In this document: positions 58,401-64,000 of the stretch, piece after piece
Numbering within the stretch: position 1 is the stretch's first letter
Layout of the letters: the number at the start of each line of letters is the position of its first letter
Source of the DNA: Pseudolabrys sp.
GTDB taxonomy: Bacteria > Pseudomonadota > Alphaproteobacteria > Rhizobiales > Xanthobacteraceae
Reading direction: 5' to 3'
Assembly: GCA_026125895.1 (NCBI GenBank)
Contig: JAHCKG010000023.1
Location: 1 to 64,000, forward strand
Length of the DNA stretch: 64,000 nucleotides
Made by a program: the position numbers and the translations under genes
Notes under the pieces: model-generated
Seen by the model: only the letters and a program-made list of their open reading frames with translations
Told to the model about the DNA's origin: nothing
Database searches by the model: none

Positions 58401-58919
58401 GATGGCGGCGTCGTATTTGCGGCGGTCGTAATAAAGGTGGCTCAGCGATTTGAGGGCTTCGCCGTTGCGGCCGTCGAACTTGATCGCCTGCTCGAAATCA
58501 CGGAGCGCGCGGTCGCTGTCGCCGCGGTCGCGCTGCGCCAGTGCGCGATTGTAATAGGCCTCCGCATTCTTGCCGTCGAGCGCGATGGCCTCGTCGAAAC
58601 TGCGGATGGCGCCTTCGGCGTCGCCGCGCGTGCGCTTGTCCTTGCCGGCGGCGAGGAGATCTTCCGCTTTCTTCTGCTGCTGGGCGGCCTTGTTCTTGGC
58701 GAACTTCGCCTTGTTGCGCTGCGCGGCGGCGCGTTGCTTGGCGTTGTGCGAGCCGGCGACGATGGCATCGCAGGCCGCGATGCGCTGCTCGTTGCTCGCT
58801 TCGCCGAGGCCGTCGCATTGCTTGATCTGATCCTTGGTCACGGCAACAGCCGGCGTCGCCGCGATGGCGACGATCGCGGCGGCGAGAATCAAAGTTCCTG
58901 TGCGCATTCCCAGAATCAT
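52437..58919 (-). CDS. Giant secreted tetratricopeptide-repeat protein (about 58 TPRs)
   Basis: 2160 residues. Signal peptide (MILGMRTGTLILAAAIVAIA, cleaved near AVAV), a short Cys-containing and Lys/Gln/Ala-rich helical segment, then an uninterrupted TPR array (bases 52758-58670), and a ~105-residue Pro/Ala-rich tail ending PRPRNVISLR. I counted 58 units of exactly 34 residues (consensus like AYYNRGxAYxxKGDYDRAIADFDQAIKLDP, given in halves: AYYNRGxAYxxKGDYDRAIA, DFDQAIKLDP); unit 33 of the array is degenerate and the last two decay. Units differ enough that the array is not a recent tandem expansion. A perfect superhelix this long would be a periplasmic or surface protein scaffold; role unknown. 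Start 58919 or 58907 (ATG). Confidence 0.92.
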   Translation of the reverse strand: MILGMRTGTLILAAAIVAIAATPAVAVTKDQIKQCDGLGEASNEQRIAACDAIVAGSHNAKQRAAAQRNKAKFAKNKAAQQQKKAEDLLAAGKDKRTRGDAEGAIRSFDEAIALDGKNAEAYYNRALAQRDRGDSDRALRDFEQAIKFDGRNGEALKSLSHLYYDRRKYDAAIGTLDAAIKLNSNDNIAYFNRGMAYRAKGEPDRAIPDYDRAIKLNAGDAVALHARGLAYRDLRDYERAIQDFDQAVRLKPDFILALNDRGIAYAAKGQVERAIQDFDQAILLDPRDGFAYNNRGLAYRNRGETDRAIKDYDQAVLLNPNYVLAYYNRGNAYYDKHDYDRAITNYDRAIGLDNEYALAYYDRGVSYFAKRDYDRALSDLSQAIKLDPKDSLSYYNRGVVNIARGDNDGAIADFDRSIKIDPRNAQAFYNRGLALKAQGNGERAIADFSQSIQLDGKNALAFFQRGLAYRARGELERGLADFEQSIKLDSQNAQAWYEHGTVLFEKRDYDRAISDFNQAINIKPDYTAALNQRGMAYGAKGEGDRAIADYDTALRIDPAYAPALANRGDAYQKKRNYDRAIADFNEAIKANPNYPGTYFNRGLAFQDKRDFKAAVADFTQAIKLDANNAAAYNGRALAYQGLGDDAHAFQDFDQAIRLNPNFGAAYYNRGVANHARRDYDRAVADLSQAVKLDPRDAVAAHARGLAYRERRDYDRAIADFDQTIRLDPKFTAAYVDRGNAYQGKGDYDRAITNYDLAIKLDPKYGAAFTERGNTYALRGKIDRALQDYEQAIKFNPNYAGVFNSRAQLWLRKGEQAKALADLDQAIRLDPNFALALASRGTLYQERGDFDRAIADFDRAIKADPHSDFAYNSRGLAYKAKGQTEKALKDFDQAIAINAGFSAALLNRGETLQSGGYNDRAIRDLDQVIKLNPGNADAYLARGQAYVGKPDYERAIADLSQAIKLDGKLAAAYNGRGIAWRARGERDRAIADFSQAAKIDPNFAMAFSNRAIAYYDKRDYERAIQDLTQALKLNPNSVKSYYDRGIAYGAKGDTDKAIADFDAALKLDPANAVAFNNRGVAWRRKGDTDRAIADFGEAIKLNENYEAAYYNRANAFADKGQTERAFADFDKAMKIDGKDAFALHDRGILHYEKRDYAHAIADFEAAVKLAPSYAVAASPRGSDIRGQRGYDRDTQDDEVRLQVSPIFALAYNDRGIAAAAKKDHDSAIADFDRALKINPNFSAAYYNRGNAFYQKRDIDKAVANYNAAIKLNPKDALAYYDRGVAHYDRELFDRAIADFEQTVKLDPKNAQAFYNLGTAFQEKNEFDRAIQQYNQALNIDGKLPVAYSARGYALASQGDYDKALADLTQAVRLSPGQALAYNDRGIVFGIKGDTDRALADFNQAIAINGQYAPLFNNRAIVQAARGQLDRAIADYDQAIKLNTSYAAAYYNRGNAKYDKGDYAAAAADYSSALKLSPADAAALNNRGNAYANVRDFDKALADLTQAVKFNPGFAQAYNDRGVAYGARGDVDRALADFEQAVKLDPGNGFAFYNRGLALRDKRQLDQAIASFDQAIKLNPTYAVAYYNRGSAWQAKREYERAIADFGAAIKLKPDFAIAYYDRGLSYGATGDADKAIIDLTEAIRYDRSNALAFYNRGIAYRLKNDIDRAASDFSDAIKLDGKFALAYLQRGSAAYERKDVDRAIADFTEALRYDANSAEAYYRRGVAWRDKRDFDRAASDFTQSIRLDPKEALAYQSRGRALRMKGDTERAFADFDHAVKLDPKSSAALTDRGTTRGLRGENDAAIADFDAALKLDPGNAVAHNNRGFALRNKGDADHAIAEFGEAIRIDANYVLAYFNRASAYVDKRDFDRAIADYDMAIKLDANFADAYNGRGLAYDAKGDFDSAIQNFSQALKLEPKNARALNNRGFSFRNKRDLERAIADYNAALAIDPNYALALYNRGFAHYDTRDFDKSSRDMNQAIKLNANFAAAMLDRGLTTDRRDFDRTIATADALIEQKPAYAANFSGRGVAYENRREGDRIIRDASQPIRNNQYNSYAYSPETFPPPSPALLGPASAAAPAKPEAKVDAPAAAPSPRAEAPAATAAHAQATDADAVPMPQARPHTAPRRVTTRSVAPPPQVKPRATPHPQPRPRNVISLR
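52758..58670 (-). repeat. Tandem 102-base TPR-coding array
   Basis: Fifty-eight consecutive 102-base units in phase with the 34-residue TPR. Each encodes helix A (xAYYNRGxAY) and helix B (DRAIADFDQAIKL). Unit conservation is patchy, with YNRG and DRAIADF nearly invariant. Confidence 0.9.
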
Positions 58920-59104
58920 GGCGGCTTGTCTCGTTTCCCCCGGTGACCGGCCTGCATGACGCCGTCTCCCGCCTTGAGCGGCAGACGCAGGCAATCATGC
59001 AGCGAGTGGAAACGATATGCGCGCACAAGCCGCAGTTAACATTAATCCGCCCGGCGCGCGGGCGGACCTGCGGAATTAACAATGTTGGGTGGCTGGCGCC
59101 GTTT

Positions 59105-59141
59105 AATAAACAAAGCGCCGCCCGTTGCCGGCGCGGCGCTT
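59105..59141 (-). terminator. Terminator of the CHAP-like gene
   Basis: Read on the minus strand, a 9-bp stem aagcgccgc / gcggcgctt with an 11-base loop is followed by tttgtttatt. It lies between the CHAP-like stop and the start region of the TPR gene. Confidence 0.75.
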
Positions 59142-59165
59142 AGGCAAGGAACAGGTCTGGACCTA

Positions 59166-59762
59166 CTACTGCTGCTGCTGTTGTTTGATCGCGGCAGCAC
59201 GGGCGGCGTTGGTGATCTCCTTGAGCACGTAATCCGGCGGCATCACGTAGGCCAGGACCTTTTCCTTCGGATAGGCCGACTGGCGCACCATATTTCCGCT
59301 GTTGCCGGAGATCAGGATCGGGTTGCCCTGGCCGTCGGTGCCGCGCACCACGCCGACATGGCCGTTTTGCGGGCCGCCGCGGCGCAGGATGGCGATGGCG
59401 CCGACGCGCGGGCCGTCGAGCCTCTTGCCGAACTCGAGGAACGAGCGCGCCGCGCGCGAATGCGTGCCCTTGGCGCCGGCTTTCTTGATGACGAAGTTCA
59501 TGAAATCGGCGCACCAGAGTTGCGCCGGCAGGCCGAGCTGCTTGGCGTTGGCGCCGCGGTAGCGCAGGGCTTCGAGCAGGATCGAAGCGCCGCCCGGCAC
59601 CTGCGCGGCCTGATCGGCGGCTTCGGCGCGGCTGCGCGAGATGGTTTCGAGCGGCTCGACGTTGGCGAACCGTTCGTTGCGCTTCACGGTCGCAGCGGAC
59701 GACGTCGATGCGATGCCGACGACCAGACTGCAAACCAGCGCTGTTGCGTAAGATCGTTTCAT
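59166..59762 (-). CDS. Secreted CHAP-like (TIGR02594-type) protein
   Basis: 198 residues. Signal peptide to about residue 23 (STSSAA), then an NlpC/P60-CHAP fold with Cys84 in LWCADFMNFVIKKAG, His135 in GHVGVVRG and a polar residue in SGNSGN, the order of the Cys-His-Asn triad. Such proteins cut or bind peptidoglycan. The C terminus is a run of five Gln. Neighbours the giant TPR gene and the TonB operon on the same strand. Confidence 0.87.
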   Translation of the reverse strand: MKRSYATALVCSLVVGIASTSSAATVKRNERFANVEPLETISRSRAEAADQAAQVPGGASILLEALRYRGANAKQLGLPAQLWCADFMNFVIKKAGAKGTHSRAARSFLEFGKRLDGPRVGAIAILRRGGPQNGHVGVVRGTDGQGNPILISGNSGNMVRQSAYPKEKVLAYVMPPDYVLKEITNAARAAAIKQQQQQ

Positions 59763-59999
59763 GATGTCCCAACCCGAATTGCCGGGAGATCCCCTTGTTT
59801 ATTCTCTTCGATGTCACAAGCGGCGAGCCGCGAGTGATTTATCAATTGTTATCCATTCCAAGTTCGGGGGGCGACCGCAAGAATGTACAGAGCCGGAGCG
59901 CTACACGTTTATCGCAATGGTTAATCAGCGGCCGGTATGTGCGTCGTTTCGGGACGCTTTACCGTCGAAATCGTTGTAAACGAGTTGTTTGTTTATAAA

Positions 60000-60842
60000 T
60001 CAGCGAATGCTGTAGCTGATCGGGATGACGATCGCGATGCGGGAGCCCGGCACTTCGGCGGGCGGCGCCGGCAGCGGCGAGGCCCGTTCGATCATCGCCA
60101 AGGTCTCGCGGTCGAGAAGTTGCGAGCCCGATGAGCCGACCACGCGCGCATTGTGCACGCCGCCCTGACGGTCGATGCTGAACGACAGCCGCACCACGCC
60201 GCGGTCGCCGCGCGATTGCGCTTCCGCCGGGTAGCGCTTGTGGCGTTCGATCTGGGCGAACAGCCGCGACTTCCAGTTCGGCATCGCGTTGGAATCGCGG
60301 TTGGCACCGGGAGTGGGCGCCGCGGCGCGGTCGGCGCGGTGGTCGGCCGAGCTCGGCGCCGAGGCGAGCGAAGCCTGCCGCGGCTGCGGTTTCTTCTTTT
60401 TGACTTCCTTCTTCTTCTCGTCCGGCTTCTCTTCCGCCTTCTGCGGCGGCCGCGGCGGCGGCAGCATCGCCACTTCGGCCTGCGGCTCCGGCTTCATCTC
60501 GACCGGCTTCTCGGCTTCGGGCTCCGGCTCGGTCTTGGCCTCTTCGACCGGCTTTTCCGGCTCGGGCAGCGGCTCCGCCTTCTCGACGACTTCTTCCGGC
60601 TTCTCGGGCGCCTTCTCGACGCCGGTCTGCATTTGCCGCGCGACCGAATCCGGCGGCACTTCCGTCGGCGTCGTTTGCGGCGCGACGGCGACCGGCGCGA
60701 GATCGAGCATGATCACCGGCGCGCTCGCCAGTTGGTCGGCGTCATCGCTCCAGCGCGCCATCAGCACCGCGGCTCCGCCGGCATGGATGCCGAGCGCGGC
60801 GACAAAGCACAGGCTCCAGCGGGCGAGCGATGCCGGTTTCAT
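60000..60842 (-). CDS. tonB: TonB-family energy transducer
   Basis: 280 residues. One N-terminal span ([20 protein letters not shown]), a long Pro/Glu/Lys-rich periplasmic linker ([33 protein letters not shown]) and a C-terminal TonB domain ([40 protein letters not shown]). Transfers proton-motive force from ExbB/ExbD to outer-membrane receptors. Last gene of exbB-exbD-tonB, four-base overlap with exbD. Confidence 0.92.
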   Translation of the reverse strand: MKPASLARWSLCFVAALGIHAGGAAVLMARWSDDADQLASAPVIMLDLAPVAVAPQTTPTEVPPDSVARQMQTGVEKAPEKPEEVVEKAEPLPEPEKPVEEAKTEPEPEAEKPVEMKPEPQAEVAMLPPPRPPQKAEEKPDEKKKEVKKKKPQPRQASLASAPSSADHRADRAAAPTPGANRDSNAMPNWKSRLFAQIERHKRYPAEAQSRGDRGVVRLSFSIDRQGGVHNARVVGSSGSQLLDRETLAMIERASPLPAPPAEVPGSRIAIVIPISYSIR

Positions 60843-61270
60843 CGGGGCGGCGCCGTCCCGGTATCGAGCCCGACCAGCGCGACGTGCAGATAGCCGCCGC
60901 TGCGCAGTTCGTTCATCAGGTCCATCAGGTCGCCGTAAGGCACGGTCTTGTCGGCGCGCAGGAACACGCGCTGGTCCTTGTCGCCGGTGGTGGCGCTGTC
61001 GAGCGCGGCGGTGAGCGAGGCGCGCGGCACCGTGTCGTTGTTCAGCGCCAGCGACAGGTCGGACTTGAGCGTCAGGAAGATCGGCTTGTCCGGCCGCGGC
61101 GACTTCTCGGCATTGGCCGCGGGCAGATCGACCGAGACATCGACCGTCGCCAGCGGCGCCGCGATCATGAAGATGATCAGCAGCACCAGGATGACGTCGA
61201 TGAAGGGCGTGACGTTGATCTCGTGGATCTCGCCCAGACTGTCGTCGCCGTGATCGAGCCGCACGCCCAT
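60839..61270 (-). CDS. exbD: Biopolymer transport protein ExbD
   Basis: 143 residues, one membrane span near the N terminus ([20 protein letters not shown]) carrying the conserved proton-relay Asp, and the periplasmic domain including [20 protein letters not shown]. Overlaps tonB (ATGA) and follows exbB after six bases. Confidence 0.94.
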   Translation of the reverse strand: MGVRLDHGDDSLGEIHEINVTPFIDVILVLLIIFMIAAPLATVDVSVDLPAANAEKSPRPDKPIFLTLKSDLSLALNNDTVPRASLTAALDSATTGDKDQRVFLRADKTVPYGDLMDLMNELRSGGYLHVALVGLDTGTAPPR

Positions 61271-61276
61271 GGGTCG

Positions 61277-62224
61277 TTACTCCGCGGCGGCGACGCCGCG
61301 GCGGCGGCGGTCGAAGGCGCCGCGTTCGAGCTCGCGGCTGACGAGGCGCATGATCGAGGCGGTGGCGTCGGCGTTGAGCGCGCGATATCCGGCGATCCAG
61401 CGCGAGAAGAAGTTGTACATCACCACGGCCGGGATGGCGGCGACGAGGCCGAGCGCGGTGGCGAGCAGGGCCTCGGCGATGCCCGGCGCGACCACGGCGA
61501 GATTGGTGGTGTGCGCCTTCGAGATGCCGATGAACGAGTTCATGATGCCCCAGACGGTGCCGAACAGGCCGACGAAGGGCGCGGTGGCGCCGACGGTGGC
61601 GAGAATGCTGGTGCCGCGCATCATGGCCCGGCCGGCGGCCGCTTCGGCGCGCTCGAAGCGCGAGGCGATGCGTTCCTTGACGCCGTCGGGCGAGACCGCA
61701 TGCGCGCCCGCCGCTTCGACCGAGAGCTGCAATTCGGCATCGGCTTCGCGCAGCAACGGCGCGACGCCGCCGCTGGCGCCGAGCTGCGCCCGGGCGTCGT
61801 CCCAGGTGCGCGCCGCGCCGATGGCGGCGATGCCGCGGCGCAGCCGCCCGCTCGCCCGCGCCAGTTCGAGGAGCTTCGCCAGCCAGATGGTCCAGGTCAG
61901 CACGGAGGCAAAGGCGAGGCCGACCATGACGGCTTTGACGACGATGTCCGCCGCCATGAACATGCCCCAGGGCGACAGGTCGCGCGGCAGCGTGATCGCC
62001 GCCGGCGCAGCGGCTGCGGGAGGACTTGCGGCAGGACTTGCGGGCGGACTTGCGGGCGGACTTGCGGGAGCGGCTGCCGGCGCGGTCGTCGCGCCCGGAG
62101 GGACGGCCGTCTGCGCAGCTGTCAAAACGGGAGACGCCAGGATCGCGATGAGTGCGAACGCCGCCCCGACGGCGCGACGGGTCATGATTGACTTGGCCGC
62201 TGGGAGTTTCGAGTTCACCGACAT
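61277..62224 (-). CDS. exbB: Biopolymer transport protein ExbB
   Basis: About 315 residues. A secretion-signal-like N terminus ([20 protein letters not shown]) and a Pro/Ala/Ser-rich linker with repeated [10 protein letters not shown] precede the three-span MotA/TolQ/ExbB core ([40 protein letters not shown]). The long N-terminal extension is the alphaproteobacterial form of ExbB. Start uncertain (62230, 62224 or 62185). An Irr-type motif lies ~150 bases upstream. Confidence 0.92.
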   Translation of the reverse strand: MSVNSKLPAAKSIMTRRAVGAAFALIAILASPVLTAAQTAVPPGATTAPAAAPASPPASPPASPAASPPAAAAPAAITLPRDLSPWGMFMAADIVVKAVMVGLAFASVLTWTIWLAKLLELARASGRLRRGIAAIGAARTWDDARAQLGASGGVAPLLREADAELQLSVEAAGAHAVSPDGVKERIASRFERAEAAAGRAMMRGTSILATVGATAPFVGLFGTVWGIMNSFIGISKAHTTNLAVVAPGIAEALLATALGLVAAIPAVVMYNFFSRWIAGYRALNADATASIMRLVSRELERGAFDRRRRGVAAAE

Positions 62225-62375
62225 TCTCATTCCGCTGGGAGAAGGTTCCGGCGGGCCCTGATGCCCAAGGGGCGTCATGCTAGCCGACCGATCGGCGCGA
62301 CCCTATAGCAGCAATGCAACGCCGAAAACCCTTATTCGGGTGCGCCGCGTAGATTTTAGTCATTCAAATCAGAGG

Positions 62376-62392
62376 TTTAGAAGGGTTTTAAA
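62376..62392. promoter_or_regulatory. Irr (iron-response) ICE-type motif upstream of exbB
   Basis: tttagaagggttttaaa against the Irr consensus TTTAGAA-N3-TTCTAAA: left half perfect, right half with one mismatch (ttttaaa). It lies in the divergent region between exbB and the DUF1993 gene. Irr controls iron-uptake genes in rhizobial alphaproteobacteria. Confidence 0.6.
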
Positions 62393-62527
62393 AGGCGCGG
62401 CAAGGCGCGCTTTCGCTTGCCGGATATGCGGGGAGCGGCGGCCGCGATCGATTGCCCGGCGGTTTGCCGCCATGTCATTGTCCCGCCGCCGTCTGGGGAC
62501 GGCGTTTCAGCCCGAAGGAAGAAGCCT

Positions 62528-63049
62528 ATGTCCTACTCGATGTCGCAAGCCCTGCTACCGATCGTCACCACCGGGCTCGAGGCGCTCTCCGGCATTATCG
62601 ACAAGGCCGCCGCCCATGCCGCGGCGAAGAAGATCGATCCGTCGGTTCTGCTCGGCTGGCGCCTGGCGCCGGACATGTTCGCCTTTGCCCGCCAGGTGCA
62701 GGTCACCTGCGACCAGGCCAAGAACGGCCCATCGCGGCTCGCCGGCATCGACCCGCCCAAGTTCGAGGACAACGAGACCACCATCGAGCAGCTCAAGGAT
62801 CGCGTCGCCAGGACGCTGGCGCACGTCAGGTCGCTCGATGCCGCCGCCATCGATGCCTCGGGTGCCCGCGACATCGTCTTCCCGCTGGGGCCGAAGAAGG
62901 GCCAGATGAAGGGCGTCGATTATCTCAACCACTTCGTGCTGCCGAACTTCTTCTTTCATCTGACCGCCAGCTACGCGATCGCGCGCAATTTCGGCGCCGA
63001 TCTCGGCAAGCAGGATTTTCTCGGCAAGATCCCGATCACGGTCGTCTGA
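62528..63049 (+). CDS. DUF1993-family protein
   Basis: 173 residues, all-helical DinB-like fold of the DUF1993 family: LGWRLAPDMFAFARQVQVTC and the C-terminal YLNHFVLPNFFFHLTASYAI. Starts at 62528 with GAAGGAAGAAG upstream; the frame is open to 62417. No known function. Divergent from exbB. Confidence 0.85.
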   Translation: MSYSMSQALLPIVTTGLEALSGIIDKAAAHAAAKKIDPSVLLGWRLAPDMFAFARQVQVTCDQAKNGPSRLAGIDPPKFEDNETTIEQLKDRVARTLAHVRSLDAAAIDASGARDIVFPLGPKKGQMKGVDYLNHFVLPNFFFHLTASYAIARNFGADLGKQDFLGKIPITVV

Positions 63050-63090
63050 CGCATCGTCGGGCGAGGGCGCCTTGATCGCCCGCGCAAACA

Positions 63091-63128
63091 AAAACCGCCC
63101 CGGAGGCTTTCGCGTCCGGGGCGGCTTT
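63091..63128. terminator. Bidirectional terminator
   Basis: A perfect 10-bp stem ccgccccgga / tccggggcgg with A-rich and T-rich flanks (caaaaac... / ...cttt), between the converging DUF1993 and secreted-protein genes. Confidence 0.88.
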
Positions 63129-63154
63129 GTCCGTTTGTCCGTTAACGAGAGGCG

Positions 63155-63670
63155 TTATTCGCGATACGAAACCCGCTGCCCGTCGTAGTCGCCGCCGCCC
63201 GAGTAGCGAGCGCCGCCATCCGGACCGCAGTTACAGTTGACGCCGCGAACTTCGCGCCGCTCGTTGATCACCCGGGTGCCGCCTGCAACGTAACGGTTGA
63301 CCGTTTCGTTGCGGGCCTCGGTGGTGAACCGGTTGGTGGTGTTCACCTTGTGCAGGGTGATGTTGCGGACCACCGTGTTCTGACGGTGCACCACGACTTC
63401 ACGATTGACCACCGGCTGGACGTGAACGACCAGGCGGTTTTCCTGACGCAGGTGCGTACGCTTCACCTCGCGGGTGTGATCGACGTAGCGAACGCGGGTG
63501 TTAACCCGGGGCGCGCCGCGGACCACTTTGCGGGTGTTGTATTCCGAGTCCGGCCTGCGGCAGTTACAGACCGAGTCGTAGTAGGTGCCGGCGGAAGCAG
63601 GCGTCGGGGCGATATTCGCCAGGCCGATCACCAGCAGAGCACCGCCGATGAGTGAGGTAAGGTGTTTCAT
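63155..63670 (-). CDS. Secreted Val/Arg/Asn/Thr-rich protein, function unknown
   Basis: 171 residues. Signal peptide (MKHLTSLIGGALLVIGLANI, cleaved near ASA/GT), a Cys pair CNC at the start and another CNC near the end (NCNCGPDGG), and between them runs of alternating hydrophobic and polar residues (RLVVHVQPVVNREVVVHRQN) that predict a beta-rich fold. No family recognised with certainty. ATG 63670 gives a standard signal peptide; upstream in-frame ATGs give none. Confidence 0.75.
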   Translation of the reverse strand: MKHLTSLIGGALLVIGLANIAPTPASAGTYYDSVCNCRRPDSEYNTRKVVRGAPRVNTRVRYVDHTREVKRTHLRQENRLVVHVQPVVNREVVVHRQNTVVRNITLHKVNTTNRFTTEARNETVNRYVAGGTRVINERREVRGVNCNCGPDGGARYSGGGDYDGQRVSYRE

Positions 63671-63799
63671 TTTGATACGCCCGTTAACCATATAAGTGAT
63701 GCCGCCATCTATATTTTTTGCCTTGTTAACCATTTTTGTAAAGCATTTTTTTACGCCGCCGGCGCGCCAGGCGGGTAATTCAAGCCGTAGTGGCGCGTT

Positions 63800-63822
63800 G
63801 TTTATTCTGCCGCAGAATAAAC
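63800..63822. promoter_or_regulatory. Perfect 10-bp palindrome, unknown site
   Basis: gtttattctg-ccg-cagaataaac, a perfect inverted repeat in the gap upstream of the secreted-protein gene. No T-run, so not a terminator; looks like a binding site. Confidence 0.45.
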
Positions 63823-63924
63823 ACCATTAGTAGGCGCGGCATTGGCTTTGAGCGGCGGCGGCGTTAGGCCTCCGAGGGCCTGTAGGGCCACGGGAGATTG
63901 TTTATTCGCCGGCCGGGCGTCGCG

Positions 63925-64000
63925 TCAGGACTTGAGCCTGGAGATCGCGTTCAGCATTTGTGCCCGGTCCTGGTCGAGCGTTTTCCGGACGCTGTCGTCC
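63925..64000 (-). CDS. C-terminal end of a minus-strand gene running off the window
   Basis: From the right edge the minus strand reads DDSVRKTLDQDRAQMLNAIS then RLKS and TGA at 63925-63927. Only 25 codons are visible, so the protein cannot be identified; the amphipathic helix composition is plausible for a coding end. Confidence 0.4.
   Translation of the reverse strand, partial: DDSVRKTLDQDRAQMLNAISRLKS

Noticed and set aside
52758-58670. A CRISPR-like regular 102-base spacing
   Set aside because: The periodicity is coding (34 residues), units diverge and there are no short identical repeats or unique spacers.
53025-58946. A 1973-codon open frame on the plus strand, opposite the TPR gene
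   Set aside because: It is the antisense of the 102-base repeat array. The lack of stops comes from the regular codon pattern of the repeats; it has no start site, no family features and repeats with the same 34-residue period.

Overview
The window is high-GC DNA with dense, co-oriented genes and short intergenic gaps. It looks like a chromosomal segment of an alphaproteobacterium of the order Hyphomicrobiales/Rhizobiales (Bradyrhizobium / Rhodopseudomonas / Xanthobacteraceae type). The basis is the alphaproteobacterial character of the IlvB, CysI and Box proteins, an Irr-type (ICE) motif in front of exbB, and several small intergenic palindromic repeats of the kind common in that group. The taxonomic call is an inference from recognition, not from a search.

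Layout. 1-4.5 kb: branched-chain amino acid synthesis (ilvB 3' part, ilvN, a LysE-type exporter, ilvC) and a small LprI-like secreted protein. 4.5-10.2 kb: a glycine-betaine-type permease/binding-protein fusion on the minus strand, an NTF2-like protein, a DUF2165 membrane protein and a complete NitT/TauT-type ABC transporter. 10.2-14.4 kb: pdxY, a PhzF-family isomerase, a Nudix protein, a PPK2 polyphosphate kinase and an isoprenylcysteine-methyltransferase-like membrane protein. 14.7-17.7 kb: an ABM monooxygenase, a small membrane-protein gene broken by an amber codon, and leuA preceded by a leucine-rich leader peptide (predicted attenuation). 17.8-21.7 kb: a TRAP transporter (P, Q, M subunits) and a Spy/CpxP-like LTxxQ protein, then tRNA-Lys(CTT).

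22-40 kb is a catabolic region. A minus-strand operon carries two peptide-type ABC permeases, a fused double ATPase, a CoA-transferase, an AroE-like dehydrogenase and a MaoC hydratase. It diverges from an acyl-CoA dehydrogenase/SDR pair, and a LacI regulator, an enoyl-CoA hydratase and the separately encoded binding protein follow. Two matching 16-bp palindromes lie in the two divergent promoter regions, and I propose that they are the operators of the LacI protein. Next come an ornithine-cyclodeaminase-family enzyme, a DadA/AmaA-like oxidase, an ALDH7-like semialdehyde dehydrogenase and a second DadA-like enzyme, which together fit a lysine-to-pipecolate-to-aminoadipate route.

40-47 kb is a benzoyl-CoA epoxidation (box) cluster: ferredoxin, ferredoxin-NADP reductase, boxR, boxC, boxB and a 4-hydroxybenzoyl-CoA-type thioesterase, with TGCA-N6-TGCA operator candidates between boxR and boxC. 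47-52.4 kb is a sulfite-reduction/siroheme operon (cysJ, cysI, cysG).

52.4-62.3 kb, all on the minus strand, encodes a very large secreted protein with about 58 perfectly phased tetratricopeptide repeats, a CHAP-like secreted protein, and an exbB-exbD-tonB energy-coupling operon with the Irr-type motif upstream. A DUF1993 protein, a secreted Val/Arg/Asn-rich protein and the 3' end of one more minus-strand gene close the window. I saw no CRISPR array, prophage, insertion sequence or replication origin.
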